A DNA stretch of 64,000 nt from Aestuariibaculum sp. M13 (lineage in GTDB: Bacteria; Bacteroidota; Bacteroidia; Flavobacteriales; Flavobacteriaceae). A model generated the notes under the pieces. That model was not told the DNA's origin and did not search any database. It worked only from the letters and a program-made list of their open reading frames with translations. A program made the translations under genes and the position numbers. Position 1 is the stretch's first letter, and the number at the start of each line of letters is the position of its first letter. The DNA is taken from positions 1-64,000 of the forward strand of contig NZ_JANIAC010000003.1 in assembly GCF_024723255.1 (NCBI RefSeq), written 5' to 3'. Positions 34,631 through 44,642 of this stretch are shown piece by piece.

Positions 34631-36090
34631 TAGCTTTAAAAGACATATTATATAAAGTAACTATAAATGCAGTAGTAGGTAATACGGCTGTGAATGTTGC
34701 GGCTATCGATTTTGATTCCCGAAACATCAAGAGCGATGATGTTTTTGTGGCTATTGCAGGAAGTGTAGTTGATGGGCATAAATATATTGATAGTGCTATT
34801 AAACAAGGAGCGATAGCTGTTGTTTGTGAAATTATGCCTGAGAATTTGGTGGAAGGTGTAACTTATGTTGAGGTCGATAATTCACATAAGGCCTTGGCGA
34901 TTATGGCATCGAATTATTACGATGTGCCATCTGAAAATTTAAAACTTGTTGGGGTTACTGGAACTAACGGAAAAACAACAGTAACGAGTTTGTTATATCA
35001 GTTGTTTAAAAAAGCAGGGTATAAAGTGGGCTTGTTGTCAACTGTTAAAATCATGGTAGGTGATAAGGAGTTTAAAGCCACTCATACCACACCAGATTCG
35101 TTAACGATTAACAAGTATTTAAAAATGATGAATGATGAAGGTGTTGAGTTCTGTTTTATGGAAGTCAGCTCACACGGTATTCATCAGCACAGAACCACCG
35201 GATTGCATTTTGAAGGAGGGGTGTTCACCAATTTATCGCACGATCATTTAGATTATCATAACACGTTTGCAGAATATCGAGATGTGAAAAAATCCTTCTT
35301 CGATAATCTGCCAAAAGAAGCTTTTGCTTTAGTGAATATTGATGATAAGAATGGTTTGGTGATGTTACAAAACACAAAAGCCAGAAAACAAACCTATGCT
35401 TTAAAAAGTTACGCCGATTATAAAGCGCAGATTTTAGAGAATCAATTTGGAGGTTTATTGTTAAAAATTAACGAAGCCGAAGTTTGGACACGTCTAATTG
35501 GTAGCTTCAATGCGTATAACGTATTAGCTATTTATGCGACTGCAGAGTTGTTAGGGTTAGAAAAAGTAGAGGTGCTTCGATTAATCAGTGAACTGGAAAG
35601 TGTTAGCGGACGCTTTCAGTATATGATTTCCAATGATAAAATCACGGCTATAGTAGATTACGCTCACACACCTGATGCGCTTAAAAACGTATTGGAAACC
35701 ATTAATAGTATTCGAACCAAAAACGAAGAGTTGATTACTGTTGTTGGATGTGGTGGTGATCGTGATAAAACCAAGCGTCCTAAAATGGGACATATTGCTT
35801 CGGCTTTGAGTACCAAAGTGATTTTTACAAGTGATAATCCAAGGAGTGAAAAACCGGAAGCGATATTGGAAGATATTGAAAAAGGTGTAGAGCCTCAAAA
35901 TTTTAAAAAGACCTTAACGATTGTAGATCGCGCTCAGGCTATTAAAGCGGCTTGCCAAATGGCGCAGGCTAACGATATCATTTTAATTGCGGGCAAAGGC
36001 CACGAAACCTATCAGGAAATAAAAGGAGAGCGTTTCGACTTTGACGATTTTAAAATGGTAAACGATTATTTAAAACAATTACAGAAATAA
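34627..36090 (+). CDS. murE: UDP-MurNAc-L-Ala-D-Glu:meso-diaminopimelate ligase
   Basis: 487 residues. Adds the third amino acid to the peptidoglycan stem in the cytoplasm. GVTGTNGKTTVTSLLYQ is the ATP loop, TTPDSLTI and HDHLDYHNT bind nucleotide precursor and metal, and DNPRSEKP is the DNPR motif that marks meso-diaminopimelate rather than lysine as substrate. It overlaps ftsI (ATGA) and is followed by mraY after 11 bases. Confidence 0.97.
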   Translation: MIALKDILYKVTINAVVGNTAVNVAAIDFDSRNIKSDDVFVAIAGSVVDGHKYIDSAIKQGAIAVVCEIMPENLVEGVTYVEVDNSHKALAIMASNYYDVPSENLKLVGVTGTNGKTTVTSLLYQLFKKAGYKVGLLSTVKIMVGDKEFKATHTTPDSLTINKYLKMMNDEGVEFCFMEVSSHGIHQHRTTGLHFEGGVFTNLSHDHLDYHNTFAEYRDVKKSFFDNLPKEAFALVNIDDKNGLVMLQNTKARKQTYALKSYADYKAQILENQFGGLLLKINEAEVWTRLIGSFNAYNVLAIYATAELLGLEKVEVLRLISELESVSGRFQYMISNDKITAIVDYAHTPDALKNVLETINSIRTKNEELITVVGCGGDRDKTKRPKMGHIASALSTKVIFTSDNPRSEKPEAILEDIEKGVEPQNFKKTLTIVDRAQAIKAACQMAQANDIILIAGKGHETYQEIKGERFDFDDFKMVNDYLKQLQK

Positions 36091-36101
36091 AAGAATAGTA
36101 G

Positions 36102-37343
36102 ATGCTGTATTATTTATTTGAATATTTAGAACAACAATTCCAATTTCCGGGAGCTTCACTTTTTGGGTTCATCACCTTTAGAGCGGCTTTGGCTATGATT
36201 CTGTCATTGTTAATATCTACTATTTACGGTAAACGAATTATACGTTTTTTACAAAAAAAGCAAATGGGTGAAACCATTAGAGATTTAGGTCTTGAAGGAC
36301 AAAGTGAAAAAGCTGGTACGCCGACTATGGGTGGTATCATCATCATTTTGGCAACTTTAATTCCTGTATTGCTATTGGCTAAACTTGAAAATATATACAT
36401 CATATTGTTGATAATAACAACGGTTTGGATGGGGGTTATTGGTTTTATTGACGATTACCTAAAGAAATTTAAACAAGATAAGGAAGGTTTAAAAGGACGT
36501 TTTAAAGTTCTTGGGCAAATCGGACTAGGGGTTATTGTTGGAGCAACCTTGTATTTTCATAACGATGTAACGATAAAAGAAAAAGTGTCGGTTGAACAGC
36601 AGCAGGAAATAATTGCTCAAGATGGGAATGTGTCTCCGGCAAAGTTGTTTAATGGTGAAGAAAAATCTACAAAAACAACTATTCCATTTGTAAAAGGAAA
36701 TGAGTTTGATTACGCTGATTTAATCACGTGGATTAGTCCTGATTTAAAAAAATACGCTTGGCTAGTATTCATTTTGGCCGCCATTTTTATTATCACAGCG
36801 GTTTCAAATGGTGCAAACCTAACTGATGGTATTGATGGGCTGGCAGCGGGAACATCAGCGATTATTGTGTTAACTCTAGGGATATTCGCTTTTGTTTCTG
36901 GGCATATTGTATTCTCAGAATATTTAAACATCATGTACATTCCTCGTATTGAGGAAATGACTATTTATATCACTGCATTTGTTGGAGCCTTAATCGGGTT
37001 TTTATGGTACAATACCTATCCGGCGCAGGTATTTATGGGAGATACAGGAAGTTTAACTATTGGTGGAATTATTGCAGTTATTGCTATTGCGGTTCGTAAA
37101 GAGTGGTTAATTCCGGTGTTGTGTGGTATTTTCTTAGCAGAGAATTTATCGGTGGTGATGCAGGTGAGTTGGTTTAAATACACCAAGAAAAAATATGGTG
37201 AAGGACGACGCATTTTCAAAATGTCGCCGTTACATCATCATTATCAAAAATCAGGATATCACGAGAGTAAAATAGTAACACGATTCTGGATTGTTGGCAT
37301 TTTGTTAGCTATTCTATCCATCGTGACCTTAAAAATTAGATAA
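36102..37343 (+). CDS. mraY: Phospho-MurNAc-pentapeptide transferase
   Basis: 413 residues, about 50 more than E. coli MraY. Transfers phospho-MurNAc-pentapeptide to undecaprenyl phosphate to make lipid I. GTPTMGGI, the metal site in [26 protein letters not shown] and the HHHYQ motif near the C-terminus are all present across about ten helices. The extra length is a hydrophilic loop at about 160-205 (rich in Glu, Gln, Lys), a known feature of Bacteroidota MraY. A palindromic element lies between this gene and murD. Confidence 0.97.
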   Translation: MLYYLFEYLEQQFQFPGASLFGFITFRAALAMILSLLISTIYGKRIIRFLQKKQMGETIRDLGLEGQSEKAGTPTMGGIIIILATLIPVLLLAKLENIYIILLIITTVWMGVIGFIDDYLKKFKQDKEGLKGRFKVLGQIGLGVIVGATLYFHNDVTIKEKVSVEQQQEIIAQDGNVSPAKLFNGEEKSTKTTIPFVKGNEFDYADLITWISPDLKKYAWLVFILAAIFIITAVSNGANLTDGIDGLAAGTSAIIVLTLGIFAFVSGHIVFSEYLNIMYIPRIEEMTIYITAFVGALIGFLWYNTYPAQVFMGDTGSLTIGGIIAVIAIAVRKEWLIPVLCGIFLAENLSVVMQVSWFKYTKKKYGEGRRIFKMSPLHHHYQKSGYHESKIVTRFWIVGILLAILSIVTLKIR

Positions 37344-37347
37344 AAAT

Positions 37348-37397
37348 TGTCATTTCTGCGGAGGCAGGAATCTTATGAATTGAAAACGGAATGACAA
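37348..37397 (+). repeat. Palindromic element carrying the murD start codon
   Basis: An 8-bp outer inverted repeat, TTGTCATT (37348-37355) and AATGACAA (37390-37397), encloses a second hairpin, ATTCTGC-type stem 37353-37359 with GCAGGAA 37364-37370. This resembles short palindromic elements of the GTCATTCCTGC...GCAGGAATC kind seen between genes in many bacteria. The murD ATG (37391) lies in the right arm. Confidence 0.6.
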
Positions 37398-38728
37398 AGA
37401 AAAGGTTAGTAGTGTTAGGCGGAGGAGAAAGTGGAGTAGGAACTGCACTTTTAGCGAAAGCAAAAGGATACGAGGTTTTTGTATCAGATAAAGGAAAAAT
37501 AAAAGAAAAGTATAGACAGGTTCTTATACATAATGAGATTGAATGGGAAGACGAAACGCATTCGGAATCTAAAATTTTAAATGCCGATATCGTGATGAAA
37601 AGCCCTGGTATTCCGGATAAAGCGTCTTTGGTAAAACAAATTCGTGAAAAAGGAATTCAGGTGGTTTCAGAAATTGAGTTCGCATCAAAGTTCACTAAAG
37701 CAACTATTGTTGGAATTACCGGAAGTAACGGTAAAACCACCACGTCAACACTAACGCATTATATTTTAAAGCAGGAGTTGAATGTAGGGTTAGGCGGAAA
37801 TATTGGTGATAGTTTTGCGAAACAGGTTTTAGAGCACGATTACCCGAATTACGTTTTAGAAATCAGCAGTTTTCAGTTGGACGATATTGAAACATTTAAA
37901 CCAAAGATTGCTGTATTGCTTAATGTAACTCCTGATCATTTAGATCGATATGATTATAAGTTTGAAAATTATATTGCTTCAAAATTCAGGATTGCAGAAA
38001 ATCAAACCAAAGAAGATTATTTAATTTATGATGCCGACGATGAAGTCATCACAAATTGGTTAAAAGAACATCCGGTTCAATCGACATTATTACCGTTTTC
38101 AATAACAAAAAAAGTAGAGAAGGGCGCATATTTAGAAGAGGAAAAGATGATTATAGCAATTGATAACAACCAGATACATATGTCAACAAACAATCTTGCA
38201 TTAGAAGGAAAGCATAATATTAAAAATGCTATGGCAGCCTCAACCGTAGCGCATTTGCTTAAAATTAGAAAGCAGACTATCCGCGAAAGCTTAGAGAGTT
38301 TTCAAGGTGTTGAGCATCGTTTAGAACAGGTACTTAAAATAAACAAAGTGCAGTACATAAACGATTCTAAAGCGACAAATGTAAATGCAACTTACTATGC
38401 GTTAGAAAGTATGGATGCACCAACAATCTGGATTGTTGGCGGAGTTGATAAAGGCAATAATTATGAGGAGTTGTTTGCTTTTGTAAATGAAAAGGTAAAA
38501 GCGATCATTTGTTTGGGAGTCGATAACGACAAGCTAATTGATACGTTTGGAGGTATGGTTGATACCATGGTTGAAACACAAAGTATGAGCGACGCTGTAA
38601 AAATGGCTTATAAGTTATCAGAATCAGGTGATAATGTGTTGTTATCTCCGGCGTGTGCGAGTTTCGATTTATTTGAAAATTATGAAGATCGCGGACGTCA
38701 GTTTAAGGAAGCAGTTAGAAATTTATAA
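37391..38728 (+). CDS. murD: UDP-MurNAc-L-alanine:D-glutamate ligase
   Basis: 445 residues. Adds D-glutamate to UDP-MurNAc-L-Ala. The N-terminal Rossmann part begins RLVVLGGGESGVGTALLA; ATP loop GITGSNGKTTTSTL; NVTPDHLDRYDY and RLEQVLKINKVQYINDSKATN are the Mur-ligase central and C-terminal signatures. The ATG falls inside the right arm of a palindromic element, so its translation may be affected by that structure. Confidence 0.97.
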   Translation: MTKKRLVVLGGGESGVGTALLAKAKGYEVFVSDKGKIKEKYRQVLIHNEIEWEDETHSESKILNADIVMKSPGIPDKASLVKQIREKGIQVVSEIEFASKFTKATIVGITGSNGKTTTSTLTHYILKQELNVGLGGNIGDSFAKQVLEHDYPNYVLEISSFQLDDIETFKPKIAVLLNVTPDHLDRYDYKFENYIASKFRIAENQTKEDYLIYDADDEVITNWLKEHPVQSTLLPFSITKKVEKGAYLEEEKMIIAIDNNQIHMSTNNLALEGKHNIKNAMAASTVAHLLKIRKQTIRESLESFQGVEHRLEQVLKINKVQYINDSKATNVNATYYALESMDAPTIWIVGGVDKGNNYEELFAFVNEKVKAIICLGVDNDKLIDTFGGMVDTMVETQSMSDAVKMAYKLSESGDNVLLSPACASFDLFENYEDRGRQFKEAVRNL

Positions 38729-38765
38729 GATTAAAAAAGTAAAAAAATAATAATAGGTAAAAATA

Positions 38766-39968
38766 GTGCAGGCATTATTTAAAAATATAAAAGGTGATAG
38801 ATTAATCTGGGCGATAGTAGCTTTAATGGCTATTCTGTCGTTTTTGCCTGTATATAGTGCTGCAAGTAATTTGGCATATAAGGGAGAGAACAGTAATACG
38901 TTCGCCTTTTTTATTAAACATTTTATGCACCTGTTTTTAGGTTTTGCTATTATGTACGGTGTGCATAAAATACCTTATCGATATTTCAGAGGCTTGTCGC
39001 TTATTATGATTCCAGTAGTTCTGGTTTTATTGGGAATCACTATGCTTCAAGGAACAACTATCGATGGCGCAAATGCAAGTAGATGGATTCAAATTCCAAT
39101 TGTTGGAATGTCGTTTCAAACATCAACGTTTGCAGCTGTGGTGTTGCTGGTTTATGTAGCGCGATATATGTCGAAAATGAAAGATGAGGTTATCACATTT
39201 AAAGAGTCAATTTTACCACTTTGGATGCCGGTATTTTTAGTATTAGCATTAATTTTGCCAGCCAATTTATCAACAGCGGCTATTATATTTTTAATGGTTT
39301 TAATGTTGGTGTTTTTAGGAGGCTATCCAATACGTTATTTAGCAGTTATTATAGGCTCTGGAATTTTAGCCTTAGCCATGTTTGTTTTGGTGGCAAAAGC
39401 CTTCCCGGGCGTTATGCCAAACCGTGTAGATACCTGGATGAGTCGTATTGAGAATTTCTCGAATAATGAAGATACCGAAGCCGACTATCAAATTGAAAAA
39501 GCAAAAATAGCGATTGCTTCTGGTGGCATTCAGGGTGTCGGACCAGGTAAAAGTATTCAAAAGAACTTTTTGCCACAGTCGTCATCCGATTTCATTTTTG
39601 CCATCATAGTTGAAGAATATGGCTCTATTGGAGGGGTATTCATCATGGTCATGTATATGTGGTTACTGTTCAGAATTGTAATAGTAGCTCAAAAAGCCGA
39701 TACCGTTTTTGGTAAGTTGCTGGCACTTGGTGTTGGTCTGCCAATCGTATTTCAGGCATTAATAAATATGGCAGTAGCGGTAGAATTGTTTCCTGTTACA
39801 GGACAAACCTTGCCATTAATTAGTAGTGGAGGAACATCTATTTGGATGACCTGTTTGGCTATTGGAATAGTATTAAGTGTAAGCGCTCAGCGTGAAGAAA
39901 TAAAAGAACAAGAGGAAGTGCTAACGGAAGAAGAAAATCCGTTGGAAATTTTATCTGAAACGATATAA
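38766..39968 (+). CDS. ftsW: Lipid II polymerase FtsW (SEDS family)
   Basis: 400 residues with about ten membrane helices; start codon GTG. SEDS glycosyltransferase that polymerises septal glycan with FtsI. Signatures are NASRWIQIPIVGMSFQTS (near 100), the loop GVGPGKSIQKNFLPQSSSDFI-type region around 260-280 with the catalytic aspartate area, and TLPLISSGGTS near 355. The C-terminal tail is acidic (EEIKEQEEVLTEEENP). Confidence 0.96.
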   Translation: MQALFKNIKGDRLIWAIVALMAILSFLPVYSAASNLAYKGENSNTFAFFIKHFMHLFLGFAIMYGVHKIPYRYFRGLSLIMIPVVLVLLGITMLQGTTIDGANASRWIQIPIVGMSFQTSTFAAVVLLVYVARYMSKMKDEVITFKESILPLWMPVFLVLALILPANLSTAAIIFLMVLMLVFLGGYPIRYLAVIIGSGILALAMFVLVAKAFPGVMPNRVDTWMSRIENFSNNEDTEADYQIEKAKIAIASGGIQGVGPGKSIQKNFLPQSSSDFIFAIIVEEYGSIGGVFIMVMYMWLLFRIVIVAQKADTVFGKLLALGVGLPIVFQALINMAVAVELFPVTGQTLPLISSGGTSIWMTCLAIGIVLSVSAQREEIKEQEEVLTEEENPLEILSETI

Positions 39969-39981
39969 ATAGGATTAATTA

Positions 39982-41091
39982 GTGGCGACAAAAAAAACAT
40001 ATAAAATTGTATTGTCTGGCGGAGGAACAGGAGGGCATATTTATCCTGCAATAGCTATTGCGAACGAATTGAAGCATCGTTTTGAGGATGCCGAATTTTT
40101 ATTCGTAGGAGCAAAAGATAGAATGGAAATGGAAAAAATACCACAGGCCGGTTATAAAATTGAAGGTTTATGGATTTCCGGAATTCAGCGTCAGTTAACG
40201 ATGAAGAATTTAATGTTTCCGTTTAAGTTAATGAGTAGCTTGTATAACGCTCGAAAAATTGTAAAATCGTTTAAACCCGATGTGGCTATAGGAACTGGAG
40301 GTTTTGCAAGCGGACCATTATTGTACATGGCATCGCAAAATGGTATTCCGAGTTTAATACAGGAACAAAATTCGTTTCCCGGAATAACAAATAAATTGTT
40401 AGCAAAGCATGTTCAAAAAATATGTGTCGCTTACGACGGATTGGAACGTTTTTTTCCAGCTGATAAAATTGTAAAAACAGGAAACCCTGTTCGAAAAAGC
40501 TTGTTAGATATCAATTCTAAAACCGAAGAAGCAAAAAAGTTGTTCAACTTAAAAGAAGGTAAGTTAACCTTACTGGTTTTAGGTGGAAGTTTAGGGGCAA
40601 GACGTATTAATGAATTGATTGAGAAGGAACTTGATTTCTTAGATACACAAAACGTTCAAGTTATTTGGCAGTGTGGTAAGTTGTATTATCAGCAATATAA
40701 AATTTACAATAATACGGTAAATGTACAGGTACATGAGTTCTTGAATAATATGGATTTTGCTTATGCTGCAGCCGATATTGTTATATCACGTGCAGGAGCG
40801 AGTTCTGTTTCAGAGCTGTGTATTGTTGGTAAGCCGGTTATTTTTATTCCGTCTCCAAACGTGGCAGAAGATCATCAGACAAAAAATGCCATGGCTATTG
40901 TAGATCATAATGCAGCCATGATTATTAAAGAAGATGAACTGGAAGTAGATTTTAAGAATAAATTTTCGCAGTTGGTAGCTTCGCCACAAAGGCAAAAAGA
41001 GTTAGGAGAAAATATTAAAAACATAGCATTAGTAAATGCTACAAATGATATAGTAGATGAAGTTGAAAAACTTCTTAAGGTAAAAAGTTAA
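39982..41091 (+). CDS. murG: Undecaprenyl-PP-MurNAc-pentapeptide GlcNAc transferase
   Basis: 369 residues, start codon GTG. Converts lipid I to lipid II at the inner face of the membrane. [14 protein letters not shown]-type N-terminal glycine loop ([11 protein letters not shown] at 9-19), [24 protein letters not shown] and the UDP-GlcNAc site [12 protein letters not shown] are in order. It abuts murC without a gap. Confidence 0.97.
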   Translation: MATKKTYKIVLSGGGTGGHIYPAIAIANELKHRFEDAEFLFVGAKDRMEMEKIPQAGYKIEGLWISGIQRQLTMKNLMFPFKLMSSLYNARKIVKSFKPDVAIGTGGFASGPLLYMASQNGIPSLIQEQNSFPGITNKLLAKHVQKICVAYDGLERFFPADKIVKTGNPVRKSLLDINSKTEEAKKLFNLKEGKLTLLVLGGSLGARRINELIEKELDFLDTQNVQVIWQCGKLYYQQYKIYNNTVNVQVHEFLNNMDFAYAAADIVISRAGASSVSELCIVGKPVIFIPSPNVAEDHQTKNAMAIVDHNAAMIIKEDELEVDFKNKFSQLVASPQRQKELGENIKNIALVNATNDIVDEVEKLLKVKS

Positions 41092-42444
41092 ATGAATTTA
41101 AACAGCATACATAATGTTTATTTTGTAGGTATCGGGGGTATCGGTATGAGCGCCTTGGCACGCTATTTTGTAGCCAATGGAAAAGCGGTTGCCGGCTACG
41201 ATAAAACGCCTACCGATATTACATCAAGTCTTGAAGATTTGGGTGTGGCTGTGCATTTTGAAGATGCAATTGCGAATATTCCATCGGCTTTTAAAAATAC
41301 TGAAACTACGTTAGTGGTATTTACACCGGCGATTCCTAAACATCACGCCGAGTTGAACTATTTTAAATCTGAAGGTTTTCAAGTATTAAAACGTTCTCAG
41401 ATACTGGGGTTAATTACAGAGAATACCTTTTGTTTAGCTGTGGCAGGAACACACGGAAAGACCACAACAACCAGTATTCTTGGTCATTTAATGAATGTTT
41501 GCGAGGTGTCTGTTACGGCCTTTTTAGGTGGAATAAGTGAGAACTACAATTCAAACTTAATCTTAAATGGTACTGAGGTATCAGTTGTAGAGGCTGACGA
41601 GTTTGATCGTTCATTTTTAACCTTGTCACCAGATTTAGCCTGTATCACCTCTATGGATGCCGATCATTTGGATATTTATGGCGATGCATCAGAATTGAAA
41701 AAGTCTTTTGAAGATTTTTCGAAACGCGTAAAACCGAATGGAAAGCTGTTTGTTAAAAACGGATTGCCTATTTCTGGAATTACTTACGGCATTGAAGATA
41801 ACGCTGATTACAGTGTAAAAAATATAAAAATAGTAAACGGTACTTATGTGTTTGATGTGAAAACACCAACCACAGTACTTGAAAATTTAGAATTTAACCT
41901 GCCCGGGAGACATAATTTGTCGAATGCATTAATAGCCTTGGCGATGGCTGTAGAGTATGGTTGCCCTAACCAGCAGCTCGCCAAAGCTTTAGCATCCTAC
42001 AAAGGTGTAAAACGTCGATTTACTTATCAGATCAAAACAGACGATTTAGTTTTTATAGACGATTATGCACATCATCCGGAAGAAATTAATGCGGTTCATC
42101 AGGCCGTAAGAGAGATGTATCCTGATAAAAAAGTGTTGGCTGTTTTTCAACCGCATTTATTTAGTAGAACACGTGATTTTGCAGATGAATTTGCTGCAAG
42201 TTTAGCACAGTTTGATGAGTTGTTATTGTTAGATATTTATCCGGCAAGAGAGTTGCCAATTGAAGGCGTAACATCTCAGTGGTTATTAGATAAAGTCTAT
42301 AATAACAATAAGAAATTAGTAAGTAAAGAAGACCTATTAGCAGAGATTCATAAAAGTGAGGCACAAGTTATTCTTACTATTGGAGCAGGCGATATAGGCG
42401 AAGAAGTAAAACGAATTAAAAAGGAATTTAGCGTTGCGAATTAA
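41092..42444 (+). CDS. murC: UDP-MurNAc:L-alanine ligase
   Basis: 450 residues. First Mur ligase of the stem peptide pathway. VGIGGIGMSALARYF at 11-25 is the Rossmann loop, AGTHGKTTTTSILG the ATP loop, EADEFDRSFL and the DDYAHHPEEI motif the central and C-terminal signatures. Its 3' end overlaps ftsQ by 11 bases. Note that murF, murB and ddl, found in the E. coli cluster, are not here. Confidence 0.97.
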   Translation: MNLNSIHNVYFVGIGGIGMSALARYFVANGKAVAGYDKTPTDITSSLEDLGVAVHFEDAIANIPSAFKNTETTLVVFTPAIPKHHAELNYFKSEGFQVLKRSQILGLITENTFCLAVAGTHGKTTTTSILGHLMNVCEVSVTAFLGGISENYNSNLILNGTEVSVVEADEFDRSFLTLSPDLACITSMDADHLDIYGDASELKKSFEDFSKRVKPNGKLFVKNGLPISGITYGIEDNADYSVKNIKIVNGTYVFDVKTPTTVLENLEFNLPGRHNLSNALIALAMAVEYGCPNQQLAKALASYKGVKRRFTYQIKTDDLVFIDDYAHHPEEINAVHQAVREMYPDKKVLAVFQPHLFSRTRDFADEFAASLAQFDELLLLDIYPARELPIEGVTSQWLLDKVYNNNKKLVSKEDLLAEIHKSEAQVILTIGAGDIGEEVKRIKKEFSVAN

Positions 42445-43153
42445 CTGGAATTACATAAAAATGGGCGTGTTACTCATATTGGTTGGGTTTCTGTTTGCTT
42501 TTGCATCAAATAGAAATGCATCAAGAGTGGTTATGCATCCACACGTTAAATTTGTTGGAGAAGACAATTTATACATTACAGATGAGGCTGTTAGTAAATT
42601 GTTAATACAAAATTTTGGTGAAGTTAAAAATGTTGCTAAAGAAACTTTAGATTTGAATGAATTAGAGAATGCCCTAAAATCTAATCCAATGATCAAAAAT
42701 GCAGAAGTGTATCTCGCTGTAAACGGAACACTTAATGCAGAAGTAGAGCAAAAAACACCTATTGCAAGAGTTAGCACCAATGCGTCTTATTACATAGATA
42801 GTGATGGCAAATACATGCCTTTATCTGGTAATTACTCCGCACGAGTGCCACTGGTTACTGGTTTTATTGAAAAAAATAATTTAGCAGAAGTTTATACTGT
42901 AGCCAAAAAGATTACAACCGATGATTTCCTTGAAAAACATGTCATAGAAATTTATCAAAGCAAAGACGAGAAAATATTTTTAAAACTCAGACAATGCAAC
43001 TTTTTAGTACAGTTAGGCGATACTAAATTTTTAGATAAGAAGATTAATAATCTTAAAGCGTTCTATCAAAAGAATTTAAAAGAGAATACGCTTAAGAATT
43101 ATAGTAAGGTCAATTTACAGTTTGACAACCAAGTAGTTTGTACCAAAATTTAA
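42434..43153 (+). CDS. ftsQ: Cell division protein FtsQ
   Basis: 239 residues, start codon TTG, overlapping murC by 11 bases. One membrane helix (about 11-25) is followed by a POTRA-like part (LYITDEAVSKLLIQNFG, ENALKSNPMIKNAEVYLAVN) and the FtsQ beta domain (YYIDSDGKYMPLSGNY, VPLVTGFI). It recruits FtsB, FtsL and FtsWI to the divisome. Sequence is divergent from E. coli but topology and place before ftsA are decisive. Confidence 0.92.
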   Translation: MRINWNYIKMGVLLILVGFLFAFASNRNASRVVMHPHVKFVGEDNLYITDEAVSKLLIQNFGEVKNVAKETLDLNELENALKSNPMIKNAEVYLAVNGTLNAEVEQKTPIARVSTNASYYIDSDGKYMPLSGNYSARVPLVTGFIEKNNLAEVYTVAKKITTDDFLEKHVIEIYQSKDEKIFLKLRQCNFLVQLGDTKFLDKKINNLKAFYQKNLKENTLKNYSKVNLQFDNQVVCTKI

Positions 43154-43156
43154 GCA

Positions 43157-44503
43157 ATGGAGCATAATTTAGCAGTAGGATTAGACATAGGAACCACAAA
43201 AATTGTGGCCATGATTGGCCGTAAAAACGATTACGGTAAAGTCGAAATTTTAGGCATTGGTAGGTCTAAAAGTTTGGGTGTACATCGTGGTGTCGTTAAT
43301 AATATTACGCAAACCATTCAATCTATTCAGCAGGCAGTTCAAGAGGCTGAAGCCGCTGCCGGTATGAAAATAGAAAATGTTACTGTCGGCATTGCAGGAC
43401 AACACATTCGAAGCTTACAACACAGCGATTATATTACCCGAGCGAATTCTGAAACAGTTATCGACGATGACGATATCGACCGATTAATCAATCAGGTGCA
43501 TAAGTTAGTGATGCTTCCTGGTGAAGAAATTATTCATGTATTACCACAAGAATATAAGGTTGATGGTCAGGCCGAAATTAAAGAACCTATTGGGATGTAC
43601 GGTGGTCGTTTAGAAGCCAACTTTCATGTGGTTGTTGGTCAGGTGTCTTCTATTAGAAACATTGGGCGTTGTGTAAAAAGTTCCGGTTTAAATTTAGAAG
43701 GTATCACTTTAGAGCCGTTAGCATCAGCCAATGCGGTGTTAAGTCAGGAAGAAAAGGAAGCGGGAGTAGCGCTTATCGACATAGGTGGTGGTACAACCGA
43801 TTTAGCTATTTTCAGAGATGGCATTATTCGTCATACAGCGGTGATTCCTTTCGGTGGTAATGTGATTACTGAAGACATCAAGGAAGGTTGCTCAATTATT
43901 GAAAAACAAGCCGAATTATTAAAAATAAAATTTGGGTCGGCATGGCCAGGAGAAAATAAAGATAATGAGATTGTTTCAATCCCGGGGTTACGTGGTCGTG
44001 AACCAAAGGAAATTACATTAAAGAACCTTTCGAAAATTATTCACGCACGTGTGGTTGAAATTATTGAGCAGGTTTACGTAGAAATTAAAAATTACGGACA
44101 CGAAGAACAGAAAAAGAAACTTATTGCCGGAATTGTTTTAACAGGAGGAGGCGCTCAGTTAAAGCATTTAAAGCAATTGGTTGAATATATTACAGGTATG
44201 GATACCAGAATTGGGTATCCTAACGAGCATTTAGCTGGCGATAGTGATGATGAAATTACAAGTCCGTTATATGCGACAGCTGTAGGTTTAGTTTTAGACG
44301 GATTAAAACGTCAGGAACGCAGACGTGTAGAACAACAGGAAGAAGTTGTTGAAGAAGAAATTCCTGTTGTTGAAGATGCCGCAGAAATTGCGAAAGTTGA
44401 AGAACAAACGGAACAACCAGAACCACAACCTGTAAAGGAACGTCGTTCGTTTTTAGATAAATTAACAGAGCGCGTTAAAGATTTTTTAGATAACGCAGAA
44501 TAA
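43157..44503 (+). CDS. ftsA: Cell division protein FtsA
   Basis: 448 residues. Actin-like ATPase that tethers FtsZ to the membrane. GLDIGTTKIVAMIG at 8-21 is phosphate 1, IDIGGGTTDLAIF phosphate 2, and GIVLTGGGAQLKHL the adenosine motif; the 1C subdomain lies between. An acidic, Pro/Gln-rich linker (about 385-430) leads to an amphipathic helix (SFLDKLTERVKDFLDN) that serves as membrane target. It starts three bases after ftsQ. Confidence 0.96.
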   Translation: MEHNLAVGLDIGTTKIVAMIGRKNDYGKVEILGIGRSKSLGVHRGVVNNITQTIQSIQQAVQEAEAAAGMKIENVTVGIAGQHIRSLQHSDYITRANSETVIDDDDIDRLINQVHKLVMLPGEEIIHVLPQEYKVDGQAEIKEPIGMYGGRLEANFHVVVGQVSSIRNIGRCVKSSGLNLEGITLEPLASANAVLSQEEKEAGVALIDIGGGTTDLAIFRDGIIRHTAVIPFGGNVITEDIKEGCSIIEKQAELLKIKFGSAWPGENKDNEIVSIPGLRGREPKEITLKNLSKIIHARVVEIIEQVYVEIKNYGHEEQKKKLIAGIVLTGGGAQLKHLKQLVEYITGMDTRIGYPNEHLAGDSDDEITSPLYATAVGLVLDGLKRQERRRVEQQEEVVEEEIPVVEDAAEIAKVEEQTEQPEPQPVKERRSFLDKLTERVKDFLDNAE

Positions 44504-44550
44504 ATCAACTTCTGAATTAGTAGTGCATTTTAGAAGTGAATTAATAAGAA

Positions 44551-44590
44551 CCCGAGAGAAATCTCGACATTTTAAAACTCGATTATCGAG
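44551..44590 (+). promoter_or_regulatory. Paired inverted repeats upstream of ftsZ
   Basis: CGAGA-GAAA-TCTCG (44553-44566) is a hairpin with a GNRA-type loop, and CTCGATTATCGAG (44578-44590) is a 13-base palindrome. Both lie in the 139-base gap between ftsA and ftsZ, the widest gap of the dcw cluster, where an extra ftsZ promoter would be expected. Confidence 0.45.
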
Positions 44591-44642
44591 GAAGAAATAG
44601 AAGAATAAAGAAAAATTAAATTATACCAGTAAAACAGAATTT

